From NCBI GenBank assembly GCA_039111635.1, contig JBCAQO010000012.1, forward strand, positions 1,426,001-1,490,000: a stretch of DNA of 64,000 nucleotides, read 5' to 3'. The notes under the pieces were generated by a model, which worked only from the letters and a program-made list of their open reading frames with translations, had not been told where the DNA came from and ran no database searches. Positions 32,273 to 45,336 of the stretch are shown here, piece after piece. Made by a program: the position numbers and the translations under genes. This DNA comes from Heterobasidion occidentale (Eukaryota > Basidiomycota > Agaricomycetes > Russulales > Bondarzewiaceae). Each line of letters starts with the position of its first letter. The stretch's first letter is position 1.

Positions 32273-33220
32273 GATCGAGCGTCTTTAGAACAGATGCTGA
32301 ATTGGAGAACTACGGTGACAGGATGGCTAGCATTTTAAAGGCCCAGGCTTGACAAGAGAAGATCAGATGATGTCTGGGAAGTCTGTAAAATAAAGCGTGA
32401 TGATGAGAAAGTTCCGAACCCCTCACTGGAGACAACATACAATTGAGTACATACTCTCTTCGCGACCGGAAATGAGTTGCAGGCTTACAGCGGTACCGGG
32501 GATTGATGGAGACCGTTCAGAAAGATGTGCACATAGGCTCTATACTTAGAGCTACCTGCGACGATGAGATAATAAACAAGGAGATGGATAAATGTATTTC
32601 CAGCATAGCTATTATACTTGATCGGCTGTAGACGGGCATGATGGGTGTGTGTTAAGGATGGAAGTTTGCAGCAGATCAACCTTTGACTCGAATGGAAGGT
32701 GACCGAGCCGAGCTTCACAGCCTCTCGCCAACCCCACGGTGGTGGACGGTAGTAGAAGCCCACCTGCATCTCTATGATTCCGGTATCCGATACTTTTGCT
32801 TTAGATGGAAAAAACGGAGCGCAAGAGAGGGAGAAGTCTGCGTCTACTTTTCCGAGGAGGCTACGCAATGAACGCGTCGTTGTCCGGAGGCAAGTCGCTC
32901 ACGTGTCACGCGTTGCGGAAAAGGATCCCAACTGATTCCCACGCCAGCACGCGCGTCATGCTGATATGCCGCTGTAATTTCTCTTGCTTCTCACTTCCAC
33001 AAGGGCAAACTACACGGATAATGGCCTATTAGACGAGCATACAGAAACTCGTGATTGGGGTGCGAAAGACGTGAATCTCTTCCTGCTCTCTGGATAGCGG
33101 AACACGTTACATACTTCGCGCAGGCAATTCCTCTCACTAAAGATTTATGCGCGTCGCACAGTACAGGTAAAACAAAAAAGGTATACATTGTAGATAGTCA
33201 TGACACACCTATAGTCGATC
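32273..33220. other. Intergenic with no supported gene
   Basis: A 127-codon minus-strand frame at 32485-32868 has one hydrophobic stretch (FIHLLVYYLIVAGSS) but no start context or family match. It might be a decayed membrane-protein fragment. Nothing else is supported. Confidence 0.35.
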
Positions 33221-34268
33221 TCACCCAGTAAAGGCTTTCATGAACGAGCTCCATGCGCCTGAAATGCTCGCACCCACGCTCTCTCCCCTCAACCCGCCCG
33301 TATCTTCGTCATCAAAAGAGACCCGAACAGCGCCGTTCTTCGTGCCAACGTACGCGTCATCCATCTCGTCGTTCACATCCCCGGCCCCGGCTTGGCGACG
33401 CTCGCCGACAAATACGACGCGAACACCGTACTCCTCGCGGAGGAGTGCAGTGTGTCGTGAGAGGGTGTCCGAGAGGCGGAGAGAGCCGTGGATGGAGGCG
33501 AGCGTGAGCGTGCCACGGAACGTGCGGGGGAGGGCGAGAATCGCTGAGCCGTTTTGAGAGCTGAGGTGGATAGAGAGGCGGGGCCGCAGATCGGTGGAGT
33601 CAGTTTGATGCTGACGAGGGAGTAAAGCGTGAGTGATGAGGGAAAGCAGGGAGGTAAGCGTGAGACTAGGACTGACGACTTGAGCAGACACGGCGCCGTT
33701 GGCGCTCGTAAAGCGCATGCGCGCGCGATTGAAGACAGGTAGACCTGGGCTGCCTATCGTATCGCTTGCGTGTCCCCCGCGGACCCACACCTCGGCCCTG
33801 ACAGAGCCGTTGCGCGACTCGAAAGCGAGATTATAGTTGTCGCTGATATAATCAGGCACAGGGGATAGCGAGAGGTCGAGAAGGATGGATTCACGGATGG
33901 CAGAGTTCGTGCGTGTCAGGTGCAGATTGTTGGTTGGTTGCAGTGTAGGAGGTGCGGGCGGAGATTGGGCCGCGGAGGAGGAGGGGATGGGGGAGGATGT
34001 AGATGCAAGAAATGTGGTAGAAGATGAGGTGGGAGGGGGTGGCGTATAGGGCGGTGGAAGCTGGGTGGTGATAATGAGATGGGGAGGTGTCGATATAGAC
34101 GGAACATACCTGGTCATCGTAGTTTGTGTCGACGGGTCGCGTCGTGTCTGCGGGAGGATCTACTTTACTGTTGTAGTGGTCAAGGCCGCTATTATCACCA
34201 GCTTCGCCATTGCCGCTACCGTCCGGAATGATCATCGTCATGTGCTTGTTCTGTGCGATTGTGGCCAA
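33221..34268 (-). CDS. DUF7330-domain protein
   Basis: This two-exon gene has exon 1 at 34268-34110 (53 codons), a 49-bp intron at 34109-34061 and exon 2 at 34060-33221, giving 332 residues with phase kept (NYDDQ joins LPPPYTPPP). After a Pro/Ser/Thr-rich N-terminal third comes NNLHLTRTNSAIRESILLDL. Then come repeated 'NGS/NGAV' strands (AFESRNGSVRAEVWV, FTSANGAVSAQVV, HLSSQNGSAILALPRTFRG, GTKNGAVRVSFDDED), the beta-repeat pattern of DUF7330 proteins. The C-terminus is SGAWSSFMKAFTG. The domain is common in basidiomycetes and its function is unknown. No signal peptide or membrane helix is seen, so it is probably cytosolic or membrane-associated through partners. Confidence 0.8.
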
Positions 34269-34717
34269 GACAGTTGGAAGGACTAGAATAAGACGAGGTT
34301 GCGTATGGCGGCCGTATACAGAGGCCTATCGCTGGTTTCCAAATTGTTCTCGGGATCTCGGCACGGCATGCTGCGCAGTGCGGGCCATTCATCAATATAC
34401 GACGTGTTGCGTCCTCTGACCATCCCATCCTTGGAGTAGACGGTGTACAACCATGTTCTCATTTCTTGGAGCCTCAAGTTCAAGTGAGGTAGAATTTCCA
34501 GTCATCCTGCCTTGTTTTCATTCCTTAAGGTTTTGCCTGCACCTGACGCGCCCATCCTCATAACATTCCGAGACCAGCTCTTAATTTACAAATGACGGCA
34601 TCCCATGTCTACGACGAGTCAAACACCCACCCTCATCCATCTCCTGCGCCAGATCACCTTACAATAATAGCTAACAAATACAACTTTGCGTCTTATGCGC
34701 TTCAGCTTCCCCTGACG

Positions 34718-37087
34718 CTATGGTATAGGGCCAGCAGATTCTGGCTTCTCTTGATACGATGCATCCCTCTGTTTTTTTGCGTCGACCGGTGCAAATGGAG
34801 CCTCATACGGCTCTTCCACCGCAAAGCGAAAAGACTGCGGAGATGCAACCAAGGCGGATAGTTCGGCGTCTGTAACGACGACGCAAGTGAATCGATATCG
34901 AGCGCGCGCAACAAATAATAGGTAAGCATGTGGGGATAAGGTGAGTTGGCGAGACGCACGTATGATGTCACCGAATTCGTCCATGTCCTTGACAGATAAA
35001 GTGTTTGCATTCGATTTTAAAGCGAAAATGCGTCACAATGAGCAAAGCCAGCTCTCTTGTTCATTAGAAGTTGGGACTCACGAGATCATTCTTGTCGTGA
35101 CCTGTAGGGAAATAGTGGCAACCGCGCACAAATGCCAAGGTGTATGGGCGAATTCGTAAGCCGTGAATCATTACTTCCACGCGCACGAACGCGCTTACCA
35201 AACGGATCTGTAGAAAGTGGCCAACCGACCGGGTGTCAACACCGGTGAGTCGCCCATTCTGTACCCAAAGCACAGGAAGAGGAGAAGAAGAAGCCCTTAC
35301 GCACTTTCTATTTCCTCGCCTGCGACCAGGAACCCGAAAAATATGAAGCTCTGTCGAAACTCGATCGTCAATTGAAATGCCAACGCTCAGGTCGGCGTTT
35401 GTTGTCTTGAAAGAGAAAAATCAACATACCACAATCGTTGTCCCTGGGATTGTGACCCAGCCCAGAGGGTTCCAGAGCTGGAATGGCTATAGAGGTTCAA
35501 TCGTACATAAATCTTCGATCCGACTCGATTCACTCAAATACCCCCATTCGATGTAGGAATAGCAGAAAAAGAGATGACCACTCACCAATGTCAGGCAGTA
35601 TACGATCGTAACATTCCAGAGATGGAAATAGTACCTAGAGACTGCTGTAACCCCTCGATGAATCCAAGGGAAAAAGGGAAGAATTCACGAATGCGGAATG
35701 GGCGTTGTCAAGATCCTTTCTAGCCCGGCCAATGCATCAACTAGTTGATTGAGAGTAGCTAAGAGGATGGCTGTGGGTAGACACAAAGCCATCAGTCGCT
35801 GATGGGAACGCCATGCGCCTAGCGACTCACAGACTGTAGGCGAATCCACAGCTTTACGGGCTTGTAATGCAGATACGTATGAGCTCTACGCCATACAACA
35901 GACAATGATCACACTCGATGATTATAAAATAACAAGGGCTGCGAAATAGCGGACTTACGAGGTGCAATGAGATCTCTAAAGGTATATTGTATACATCGAT
36001 GTGTTCTGGGTGGCGCTGAACCGGGAACAGGCTCAAGAAAAAGCGAGACGAAAAGAAACGCGAAAGGTAAGAAACCCTTTCCGCTGGGAGAGTGGACGAT
36101 TTTGGATGAACAGCTTTCGCATGAGCGCCTTCTGCTTTGTCGCTGGAGCTCATATGGTGTGTTTTCGACTGCGATGGCCCACCATAATCAGGTTCTTCGA
36201 CGTTGGTAAGAGAGGTGAACGTGCGACGGGTGCCAACACTGCCACCCTCTAGCGACTGAGGTTGAATTGTCGGTGACGTTGAGGGCTTATGCTCACTATC
36301 TCCATCTCCATCCTTGGAAGGTGGACCCGAATGGAGCCCTTGTGATGTGAGATTATTCATGAGGGCGTGGAGGTCGCCCGGTTTGAATTTCACATCCCGG
36401 CGCAGGTAATGTTTCGCACAAATGCCAAACGTGTCAATTAGGCTGATTACAGTCCTTTTCTCTTGACTGTTGTCTGGAGCAGAGTCTTGAGTACGAAGGA
36501 TATGAGGCTAGAGTAACGATACAGAGATGGCATGAAAGGAAATTGACGCACCAGGCACGTGGAACCATACCGTGCGGGCGAAGGTACGACTCGCGAGAAT
36601 AATTTGGGACCAGTAGCGCCGGCCTTCGTTGTAACGTTCGAAGCTAGCGGTCGTGCGGTAGGAAACGACGAAACCGAGGACAGTACCGAGTCTAAAAAGT
36701 ACGATCAAAGGCCCGTTTACCAATGACACAAGCATGTAGCATGAGACCACTTCGACATATTAGGTCGACGAAGAAATAATGGCTGTTTTCTACTCATTGA
36801 CCGCCGTGTTTCGCTTCACACGGGACATATAGAAAGAGAAGAGTGACTCACACAGTCAAAAGAGTAGGCTGAAAGACAAGTTGATGCCTTGTGAGCCCGT
36901 TGATGCACGAGATCACGGTGGACCACCCGGCTAGGCAAAGGAGGATGAACCAGCATCGGTACAACGATGTTGCGAGGAAAGATTCGACGAGGCTTTGCCA
37001 TGGAGAGCGGTACCGTCGACCTGCAAGCGCATCTGGAGGATCAGGAAAGCCACTGGGGTGAGGATGGTTGGGAATCTCAGGTTTCAT
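34718..37087 (-). CDS. Bestrophin-like (RFP-TM/UPF0187) chloride channel
   Basis: This is a multi-exon gene. Exon 1 from ATG 37087 holds FPDPPDALAGRRYRSPWQSL and a first membrane helix. A roughly 178-bp intron joins in frame to give TVLGTVLGFVVSYRTTASFE, then RYNEGRRYWSQIILASRTFA, the hallmark of fungal bestrophin-like proteins. Later exons give KFKPGDLHALMNN, a Ser-rich insert, HIDVYNIPLEIS, DALAGLERILTTPIP, FQLWNPLGWVTIPGT, FIFFGFLVAGEEIE, GHDKNDL and DMDEFGDII. These are the pore and Ca-clasp-like region in the expected order. The family forms anion channels in plasma or organelle membranes. The last exon and exact stop near 34718 are uncertain because two frames are open there. Confidence 0.8.
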
Positions 37088-37536
37088 CTCGCGTTGTTAT
37101 TTTGCAGGAAATAAGAGGTGAATGCGTAAGGTGAGGCGAAAAGAAACGCTCAAGGCAACCACATGACGTGATATACTTAGAGCGTTGACAATGCGGCCGA
37201 GGCGTGGACTTCATACATACCTTTCAAAGCTCCTCCCCTTCCCGTGATCTCGTTCTGTGCCATATCAAGACCATGTATACTTAAGGCACATGTCACACAT
37301 CCACTGCGACGAATATTGCAGTCTATCAAAGCCATCACGGCGCAGCAAAGAGACGCCTGAAGGGCCATCAAGCCTGACGACAGACAACGACAATCTTGGG
37401 AAAGATACTAGGTTTGTAAAGTCTTGTCAGCTATCATGCAGAGGTATAGAGGATGAGTCGGCTTTACACAGTCTTTGCACAAGGAGAACCGAAAGCGCAG
37501 TGCGCACGGCAAAAAAGAAGGTGACACTGCGCGCAC

Positions 37537-37671
37537 CGCAGAGTTTTTCCCGGGATAAGCCGTGGACAAACCCTGGATATAGATAAAGTTTTGTCCCAGT
37601 TGATCCACTAAAACAGAAACTTTATCTATAACCAGGGTTTTACCCACAGTTATCCTGGGAAAAACCCTGCG
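37537..37671. repeat. 134-bp foldback (inverted repeat), MITE-like
   Basis: The two arms, each about 55 bp, start GCAGAGTTTTTCCCGGGATA and end with the near-complement TATCCTGGGAAAAACCCTGC. They meet around a short loop near 37600-37615, and both contain ATAGATAAAGTTT or its complement. Arm identity is roughly 80% by eye. I see no clear target duplication. Confidence 0.75.
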
Positions 37672-38749
37672 ATGCATGCAGTGTGATCAAGAATGAGCGG
37701 CGCACGGCCTCAGCCGGTCGGAGTTTGAATAGTTGTAGGCCGCGAGAAAATAATCGGCGGCAAGTTCGGAGAGTACGACGAGTACAAGAGAAGCCAGTGC
37801 GCGTATGCCGGCCGTCTCTACTTTGAAGAAGGTCTGATGCGGTAAGTCCGATGGTTCTGCATTTTAAGCGCACGTTTCTGTGACTCATCAGCCGCAGATC
37901 TCATTAGGAAAGTAAAAAATGTTGCTTACCAGCGTCTCCTCGGGTGACGTTTCACACTGGATTTTGTTTAAATCAGTCGAACAGAATCTTATCCAGGTAA
38001 GCCAAGCCAGCATTCTACATGTAACGAAGTAATGAAGCTTGGGATGTTTGATATGGGTTCCACTGTGATAGCCTAATTCAATTCACAAGACAAACAGATC
38101 AGCGTTGGGCGTGTGTTGAGGAATTGAGACTCAAGTTCTTAGGACTCCCGTTCTGGCGTGACCCGAGCTTCTCTCCACACGTTTCAAGAATAGAATCTTG
38201 ACGTCAACGGCAACTGGATCCTTGCCGATGCCATATCCCGATTCCCGAACACTCCAATTGAACAGTGCGGCAAGGGACATACAACGAGTCAGTTGCTTCA
38301 AGGTCACGAAGAAGCCTAAGTAATGAAAGTATCCACCAATGTGCTCGTGGATATAACAGCTCCACTACGGTTTCAAGCTTACCTGTTATAGTGAAATCTC
38401 AGCAATAGAGTATCTTGCTTAAACTTCGCAAGGCAAGTCACTTTTTCTCGGAGACTATACTGTTCATTCCTTGTATTTATCAGTTCACAGGTATACTCTA
38501 TCCGACGGTGTCGGCGTCCACAACACTGCGAGCAGATCACCGGCAGAACAGCACTCGACTGTCGCTTTGAAGTTCCGTCGACAATGGTCCGGCAGGGTCA
38601 TCAGTGACCCGCGTGCGCCTTCGACGATGTGGGTCCATGACGACACGTCCCACCCACTCATAAGGCATCCTTTAAAAGTCGACCACTTTCTTCCATACGA
38701 TAACACCCTCCTGAGCCTCTCCATCTCACTGCGAAGAAACACGAGCCCA
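37672..38749. other. Intergenic, upstream of the NRPS-like gene
   Basis: No gene is supported. An open frame continues upstream of 38750 to 38471 in the same phase as the NRPS-like protein, but that extension has no adenylation-family similarity that I can see. Confidence 0.45.
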
Positions 38750-41700
38750 ATGTCTTCTATTTCTACCCATATTCGTCGTCCCCTACCCACTCCGCCGCCG
38801 ACTCAGGCGCGCAACGCCAAAACCTTCAGTGTTCCCCCTTTAGGATCGCTGACTATGCCCGAGGTCTATGACTGGCACCTGAAGCACTCCCCGAATCATC
38901 CTCTTTACTCGTACATCGAAGTTGATGGCTCGACTCGGACCATAACATGGGCCGAGGCCGTGCGCGCTGTCCAGCGTACTGCACGAATGATGCGAACAGA
39001 GCTGGGTTTCCTTCCTGATGGAGTGCCCGAATTGAAAGCGGGCAAACCTGTGGTTGGTATTTTGACTGCCTTAGGTGATTTATTTCAAATTAATTTATCG
39101 AAACTCCCATAACTGTTGCATGTACTCATTGTCACTGGTTCTAATCAGACTCCATCACGTATTCTACGCTCGTCGCTAGCATCCAATACGCAGGCTTCAC
39201 CCCCTTCCCGATTTCGCCTCGCAACTCTTCTGCAGCAATCGCTCACCTTGTGGCCAAGGCGTCCGTCGCTCATCTCATCGTCGAAGATGCCTGCCGTGAT
39301 TCAGCTGAGGACGCGTTGACGTTATTGAAATCCGATTCCGCCTCTGTTCCGACAACGTCTGCAGCACCTGTCTTTGAGGATCTTTACCTGCCTTCCAGCG
39401 TTGCACAGGAGGTCAACATTTCGCTCGAGAAGCCTGCCTGGGAGTCCAACGGCATCATAATTCACTCTTCTGGTATGTGTTATATGATATATCAGCTGTT
39501 CTATTCGGCTCACAGACAATAAAGGATCCACTGCGTTTCCCAAACCAATCATGTGGACACACGAGCGTGTCATGCAGCTGTCGACTATCCCGTGGTATGG
39601 CGAGCGGGACTTGTGCGGCAAACGTATGGCTTGTCATTCAATGCCGATGTATCATGCCATGGGATACCTACTTACAATATGGGCGGTGAGGTTTTTGTAC
39701 AAATAATATGATTCTCTCTTCTGATATTTACTATCATGTCATCCCTAGGCATCTTCCGGCATCGTGATGACAGTGTTCCGACCTCAATCCCCGGCACAGA
39801 AACCCACCGCGGAAGACGCATTTGCAGTCAGCTTGGAGTCTCACAGCGACATTATCTTCACGGTTCCAAGCTTCGTAGAGGTCCGTATCCACATTTGATA
39901 CAATTGAAATGGTTACTGAATGTATGGCCTTGCTAGGCATGGTCTAAGAATCCGGCCTATGTCAAGAAGTTGGTTGATATTGACGGCGTTGTAAGTATTT
40001 CTTGGACGATTTCATCCAACAAACAGCTAACACCTTTTAGATGTTTGGCGGTGGACCTCTCAACAAGCGAGTCGGCGATTTTTTGGTTTCTCAGAACGTG
40101 ACCTTGTTCAACTTATACGGAAGGTGCGCGCAGTCATTCTATCTCATTCTTCTACTTTTATAACTATCATTTCACAGCACGGAGGCTGGAGTCCTGAGCC
40201 CTATCGTTCCAGGTGCTTACGATCTGCTCTACTTGGTGTACGAGTTGATCTGACTATGCTTCTTCTATAACAGCGGGCTTCAACTTCGAATGGGATTATA
40301 TCAGGATATCCGCTTTCGCCAACGTCGTTTTTGTCCCAAGGGAGGAAGGTAAATCAGAGCTCGTCGTGGTGGTGAGTCCACAAAACTTCTCTATCTCGCT
40401 CACTGAAAATTCGACAATCCTCCAATAGCCCAGTGATGCGAACATGCCGAGCGTCTTCAATCATGAGTATGAAGGAGTTCCAGCATATGCCACTTCCGAT
40501 CTTTTTGAGCCTCATCCAACGAAACCTGGATACTGGAAAATTTACGGTCGTACAGACGATCAGATCATGCATAGCACTGGAGAAAAAGTCAGTGTGATCA
40601 TACTTCGGGATGAACCCGATGCTGACCACTTCGTTCCGCCTCCAGACCAATCCTGGTCCACTAGGTCGGTTGTTTGATAGCTTGGTCAAGTGTCTGATTA
40701 CTGATCACACGGCATTTCAGAGGCGATATTGAACCATGATTCTCACGTTCGAGCTTCCCTGATGTTCGGTCGTGGACAATTTCAAGCTGGAATACTCGTT
40801 GATCCGATGCCCGAGTATCGTTTCGATCCTACAGATGATCAGAAGCTGGCTGAGTTTAGGAATGTGATATGGTATGTCAAGGCGGTCTGTGCGAGATCAC
40901 TGTTTCCGAATAACTGACGTGCGCTTGTGAATTATCTCAGGCCTTCAATAGAGAAAATGAATGCATTCGCACCTCAGCACTCTCGAGTTTTCAAGGAGGT
41001 ATTGTCTGCGTTCATGTCCAATGCAAGCGGATACCAAAATGCTTTCATTCTAGATGATTATCGTATCTTCTGCTTCCAAACCGTTCACTTTCACGGCCAA
41101 GAACAGTGTTAGGCGTCAAGCCATCATCCGGGAATATGATGAGGAGATTAAGGCGCTCTATACCGCCGTTGACGAGACCGGAAGAGCTGATGTCCCTTCT
41201 CCGATCGTATGGAATTTGTCCGGGTCTTTGGTCTTCGTACGCGCTGTCGTTCATAAGGTGATGAAGAAAGAAGTTTCGGACGAGGGGGATCTCTTCCAAC
41301 ATGGATGTGACAGGTTTGTAAAAGCCATTTTGATGTTGCCGAAGGTTCATTGACGTTTGCTTGTTACAGTCTGCAAGCAACATGGATCCGGAACACAATC
41401 CTACGTAGTCTCAAAGAATACTCCGGTGTGAATACGCGGGACATCTCCAGCAGCTTTGTCTACCAGCATCCCTACATCGCTGGTCTTGCGTCATTTGTTT
41501 CCTCTATCGCTCTGGGACAAAAAGACGGCAACTCAGGCACGGACAAGGCCCAAGAAATGAGGAAAATGGTTGAAAAGTATTCAAAGAACTTCTCAACGCA
41601 CGTTCCCTCTGCCCCTCTACCGACAAAGGACACGATACTTCTGACGGGCACCACGGGAGCTCTGGGATCAAATATCTTGGCGCAATTAGTCGCCTCTCCC

Positions 41701-42988
41701 CTCGTGATTCGTATCTACGCTTTCAATAGGGCATCCGGTGGTACTACTCCACTTCTTGAAAGGCAAAAGTCCGCTTTCCAAGAACGAGGCTTAGACCCCT
41801 CACTGGTGACCTCGAAGAAGGTTGTGCTCGTTGAAGGGAATATGTCTGAGAAGGGGCTGGGTATCTCTGCAGAGTTGTATTCTGAGGTGAGTCAATCATA
41901 AGAGTTCATAACTCCTTCTAATTCATTTTTTCTCTGAAGATTCGTTCATCGGTCACACACATCATTCACAACGGTTCGTCCGAATTATCGATCTTTGTTC
42001 TTAAGAGCTCAAACAATCCGTTTAACAGCCTGGCCTGTCAACTTCAACTTGTCCTTGGAGTCGTTTGAATCACAAATCAGAGGTCTTCGCCATCTTGTTG
42101 ATCTTTCTCTATCCTCTCCGCTACCGTCTCCTGCGCGCGTATTGTTCACAGCCTCTATCGGCATGTTTATCAGTGAGCCCCTCCACACAGCATCCTGAAT
42201 TACAACCCGATCTTATTCAAATCAACAACAGATATCACTTCAAGGCTTGAACCGATCAAGGAGGTCCCTATTGATGCTAGTGTGGCGGTCAGCAATGGCT
42301 ACGGGGAATCCAAATGGGTCGGAGAGATGATCCTAGCTGAGGCTTCGAGGCAGACCACACTACGCGCAACCAGCATCCGTGTTGGACAGTTGAGCGGAGG
42401 AGTCAACGGAGCATGGACGACAGCGGAGTGGCTCCCGTCCCTCATCCGGTCCGCTGTTCACCTGAAGACCTTGCCAGATTGCGAAGGGGTGAGTACCGAG
42501 CATGAATCTCCAGTCACATGCTTATAAAATATATTCAGGATATCTCATGGATTCCCGTGCATACTGCTGCTACTGCCATCGCTGACTTCTGCCACTCGGA
42601 ATACAGTCTCATAAACCTTGTCCATCCCCGCCCCGCCACGTGGTCTACAATCTTCTCCTCCTTTGCCTCCGTGCTCAATATTCCCGTCATCCCACACTCG
42701 GAATGGCTGGCACGCCTTGACCAGAGCGCCGAGGATGCAGGTGGAGCATCCGATGTCGACAACCTTCGACGTAACCCTGGGTTGCGGCTTCTTGATTGGT
42801 ACCACTCCGCGTTCGCTCACGACAATGATGGTCCTTGCACGGATGCAATGGGCTTCCCGAAGTTTGATTTGACCAATGCCTTGGCCGCATCTCGGGCGTT
42901 GGCCGATGACGGATTACCCAGACTCGACATCGGAGACGTCAAGTTGTGGGTTGACTACTGGAAGAGTGTTGGTTTCCTTCCCGCTTAA
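38750..42988 (+). CDS. NRPS-like enzyme with adenylation, thiolation and reductase domains (A-T-R)
   Basis: I traced 17 short GT-AG introns that keep frame throughout, giving about 1,085 residues from MSSISTHIRRPLP to SVGFLPA. The adenylation domain covers roughly residues 30-560: motif A3 IIHSSGSTAFPKP is split by the intron after 39472, LFNLYGSTEAG is split near 40124, and YWKIYGRTDDQIMHSTGEK and FTFTAKNSVRRQA follow. The carrier domain has HGCDSLQATW with the phosphopantetheine serine near residue 624. The thioester-reductase domain starts at TGTTGALGSNIL (Rossmann NADPH motif, about residue 714) and has HIIHNAWPVNF and the catalytic NGYGESKWVGE. Such enzymes activate a carboxylic acid with ATP, tether it and release it reductively as an aldehyde. 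The substrate cannot be read from sequence here. The family includes alpha-aminoadipate reductases and aryl-acid reductases. No lesions were seen. Confidence 0.88.
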
Positions 42989-45336
42989 ATCTACACAATT
43001 CATATCATGCCCGTGTTTTTCATTTCCACTTAGACACCCATAAATCTGTAGACTGTAGTTTCGACTATCTTAGAATGAATAGAGTCTGACCTGATCAATT
43101 TCTGGATCCGCAAGGACTCTAGGCAATGTTCCGTGCGCAAAGATTCGAAGCAATCAGAGAATAGGGAAATGATGTTGATCAAGCCCGTCTGCAGTGTACG
43201 CATATTGGCCTCAAGGTCATGTCTGCCTTTTTCTTCGTGACACTTGAAGGGATGGGCACGTGATGTGACACGACGTGTCCACTTTATCGCGGGGCGCGTC
43301 GTAGCGCGCCAAGCGCGCTGCGTAAGCTTTCGACGGTCGTGAGTAGAAAGTTCGGTCTGTGACGAAATAAGATCATAGTTTTGCCTATCATGTCTTGAGC
43401 ATCGTCTGATGGGTCGTTTGGATAACATGATGAATCGCACATTGAACAACAGAAATAGCTGAACGAGTATAGAAACTATACGGTAGTGCTATTGATATAC
43501 AAAGCCTATGCAGCATAATGTACAATAGGGAAAGAATGATGAGTGCTGGGGTGTATGTAGAGGCGTGTTCGTTTGCTACAGAAGAAAGCGACCATGAACA
43601 ACAATTGCAGACGTGCCAACTTGGGCGGACGCTGCCATGTTTCGAGCGGACAGGGATGGGATCGCCAATGGCGGAGGCTCTTGTGATTCATCCCGGGAAA
43701 GAGATAACAGGCTTATTGTCGTCTCCATATCGTCGTTCATTAGCAACTCGACAGAGTTGCAGGACGGGCGCATCGGCGCACAGAGACGTCGCACGACATC
43801 AAGAAGTGCTGTCAACATCGCTTTACTCAGCGGCGGAAAGAGTGCTGCAAGTAGAGGGTGAATGGGCGCAAGGGCGAATCAATGTAGATGGAAAGTGATC
43901 CTGAGCGCTCTCAGTAGCTTCTCTCCTTTTATATATTCAAAGGCCTAGAGATATAACAGGTACAAATTACGCACCACGGGGAACGCTGTAACATGGATCT
44001 GTCCCTTTGTGAGGTCTTGACTCCGAATTCAATTGCATTGTACTAAGGGGTAGCCAATCGGTCACGAATCTGATTTAGAAGTCAGACCGTCAAGAGAAAG
44101 GGGAAGTGTAAGACAGTGAAGGCTTAGTGACGAATACGTACCTGCTTAGACTTCCTGTCCTATGAGTTCACGGCGTCACGCCCGCACATTGCGTGGCGTG
44201 CTATGAGCATACACTCCAGAGAACGATATCCTGAAAGAAGATCGAACGAGCAGGGTGAAATCCCAGACGTTGTCAATATTTAAGAAGGTGAGCACATTAT
44301 GATCGATTGCTTTGTGTTTCCTTAGATGTCGTTCGTGCCAATCCATATCAAGGCAGACAAAGGGAGGGGATGATTCAATGGGCATGTCGGATGTCGAGAA
44401 TTTGGACGAGCAAAATGGAAGACACAGCTTGGACTTGAAGCGACCGCACAACGGCAAAAGGAACGTACTGAGTAATTGTTCAGGTCACAACAAAGGGATG
44501 CCACTGGAGCACCGCACCGGATCGTAGCAGATACACGTTTGGGCACCTTTCTGTATCAGATCCTAGATCATCTCCCATGGTGAGCGCATCTGTCGAGGTG
44601 GACAACAATAATTCATATTAGCGTCGAAGCTCGAAGCTGGTGGCGGTGTCCTCCCTGTGGAGCAATTGAATACTGACCCTGTACACCAAGGCGGTGTCCA
44701 CTTAAATGATGGTGATAAAATTGGCGATATTTCGCAAAGAACAATACACTCACTAGCTCGATCAAGGCTAGAGTCCGCTAGACAACGGCGGAGAGGTCGT
44801 TCCTCAAATTTGCGGCATGCCGGTCCGATTCGTCGGCATGTTTGAGGAATGATCGATGCGATGGGGAATTTGTGAGACACTAAGGACTTTAGAGTTTGAG
44901 AAAACCGGATTGTAGCTCAGTCGCCACTGAGTGGCGAGACCAGAGAAGTACCAGAGAGCAGAGACGGAAGCAAACTCGAAGAGGCAAACCACGTGGCTTA
45001 CGTGTGTCGGGGCCATTCTCTTGGCTCGCCAACCTTGGCTTCATCGCAGTCGGGAAAGTAACAAACAACATATGGCTTAGTACGCCGTTCGAATCCCCAT
45101 CTTGTAAATGTAACTGGTGCGAGGTGCAGAGTAGGTTCGAAGCGCTAATAGAGCGAAATTGTGTATTATTCGCGGGAACAGTAACCCATTCATAGAGATC
45201 ATTGTACAGGAAATGATGTGGATTGTTAGCTACATGAAAGTGCAGGTATAGAGAGAACAAGGATCGAAGTGACGGAAAGATAAAAATGAGTGTACAGCAG
45301 GTGGTGGTTAATGTATAGAGTCCTTGAAACAGTGAG
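42989..45336. other. Intergenic or weakly coding, no gene assigned
   Basis: This 2.3-kb stretch has frames of up to 139 codons on both strands (for example 43449-43030, 43818-43576 and 44880-44563, all minus). None shows family motifs, membrane topology or convincing splicing. The 80-codon minus frame at 43818-43576 (MLTALLDVVRRLC) is the likeliest small gene, at low confidence. Confidence 0.35.

Noticed and set aside
38471..38749. N-terminal extension of the NRPS-like protein
   Set aside because: The frame is open, but the residues do not resemble the adenylation N-terminus. MSSIS at 38750 is the better start.
43030..43449. 139-codon minus-strand frame
   Set aside because: Composition is unbiased, no family motif is present, and it lies just downstream of the NRPS-like gene on the opposite strand. 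It is probably chance.
45080..45110. Possible tRNA gene (GTTCGAATCCCC resembles a B box)
   Set aside because: No matching A box at the proper distance and no cloverleaf stems could be formed.
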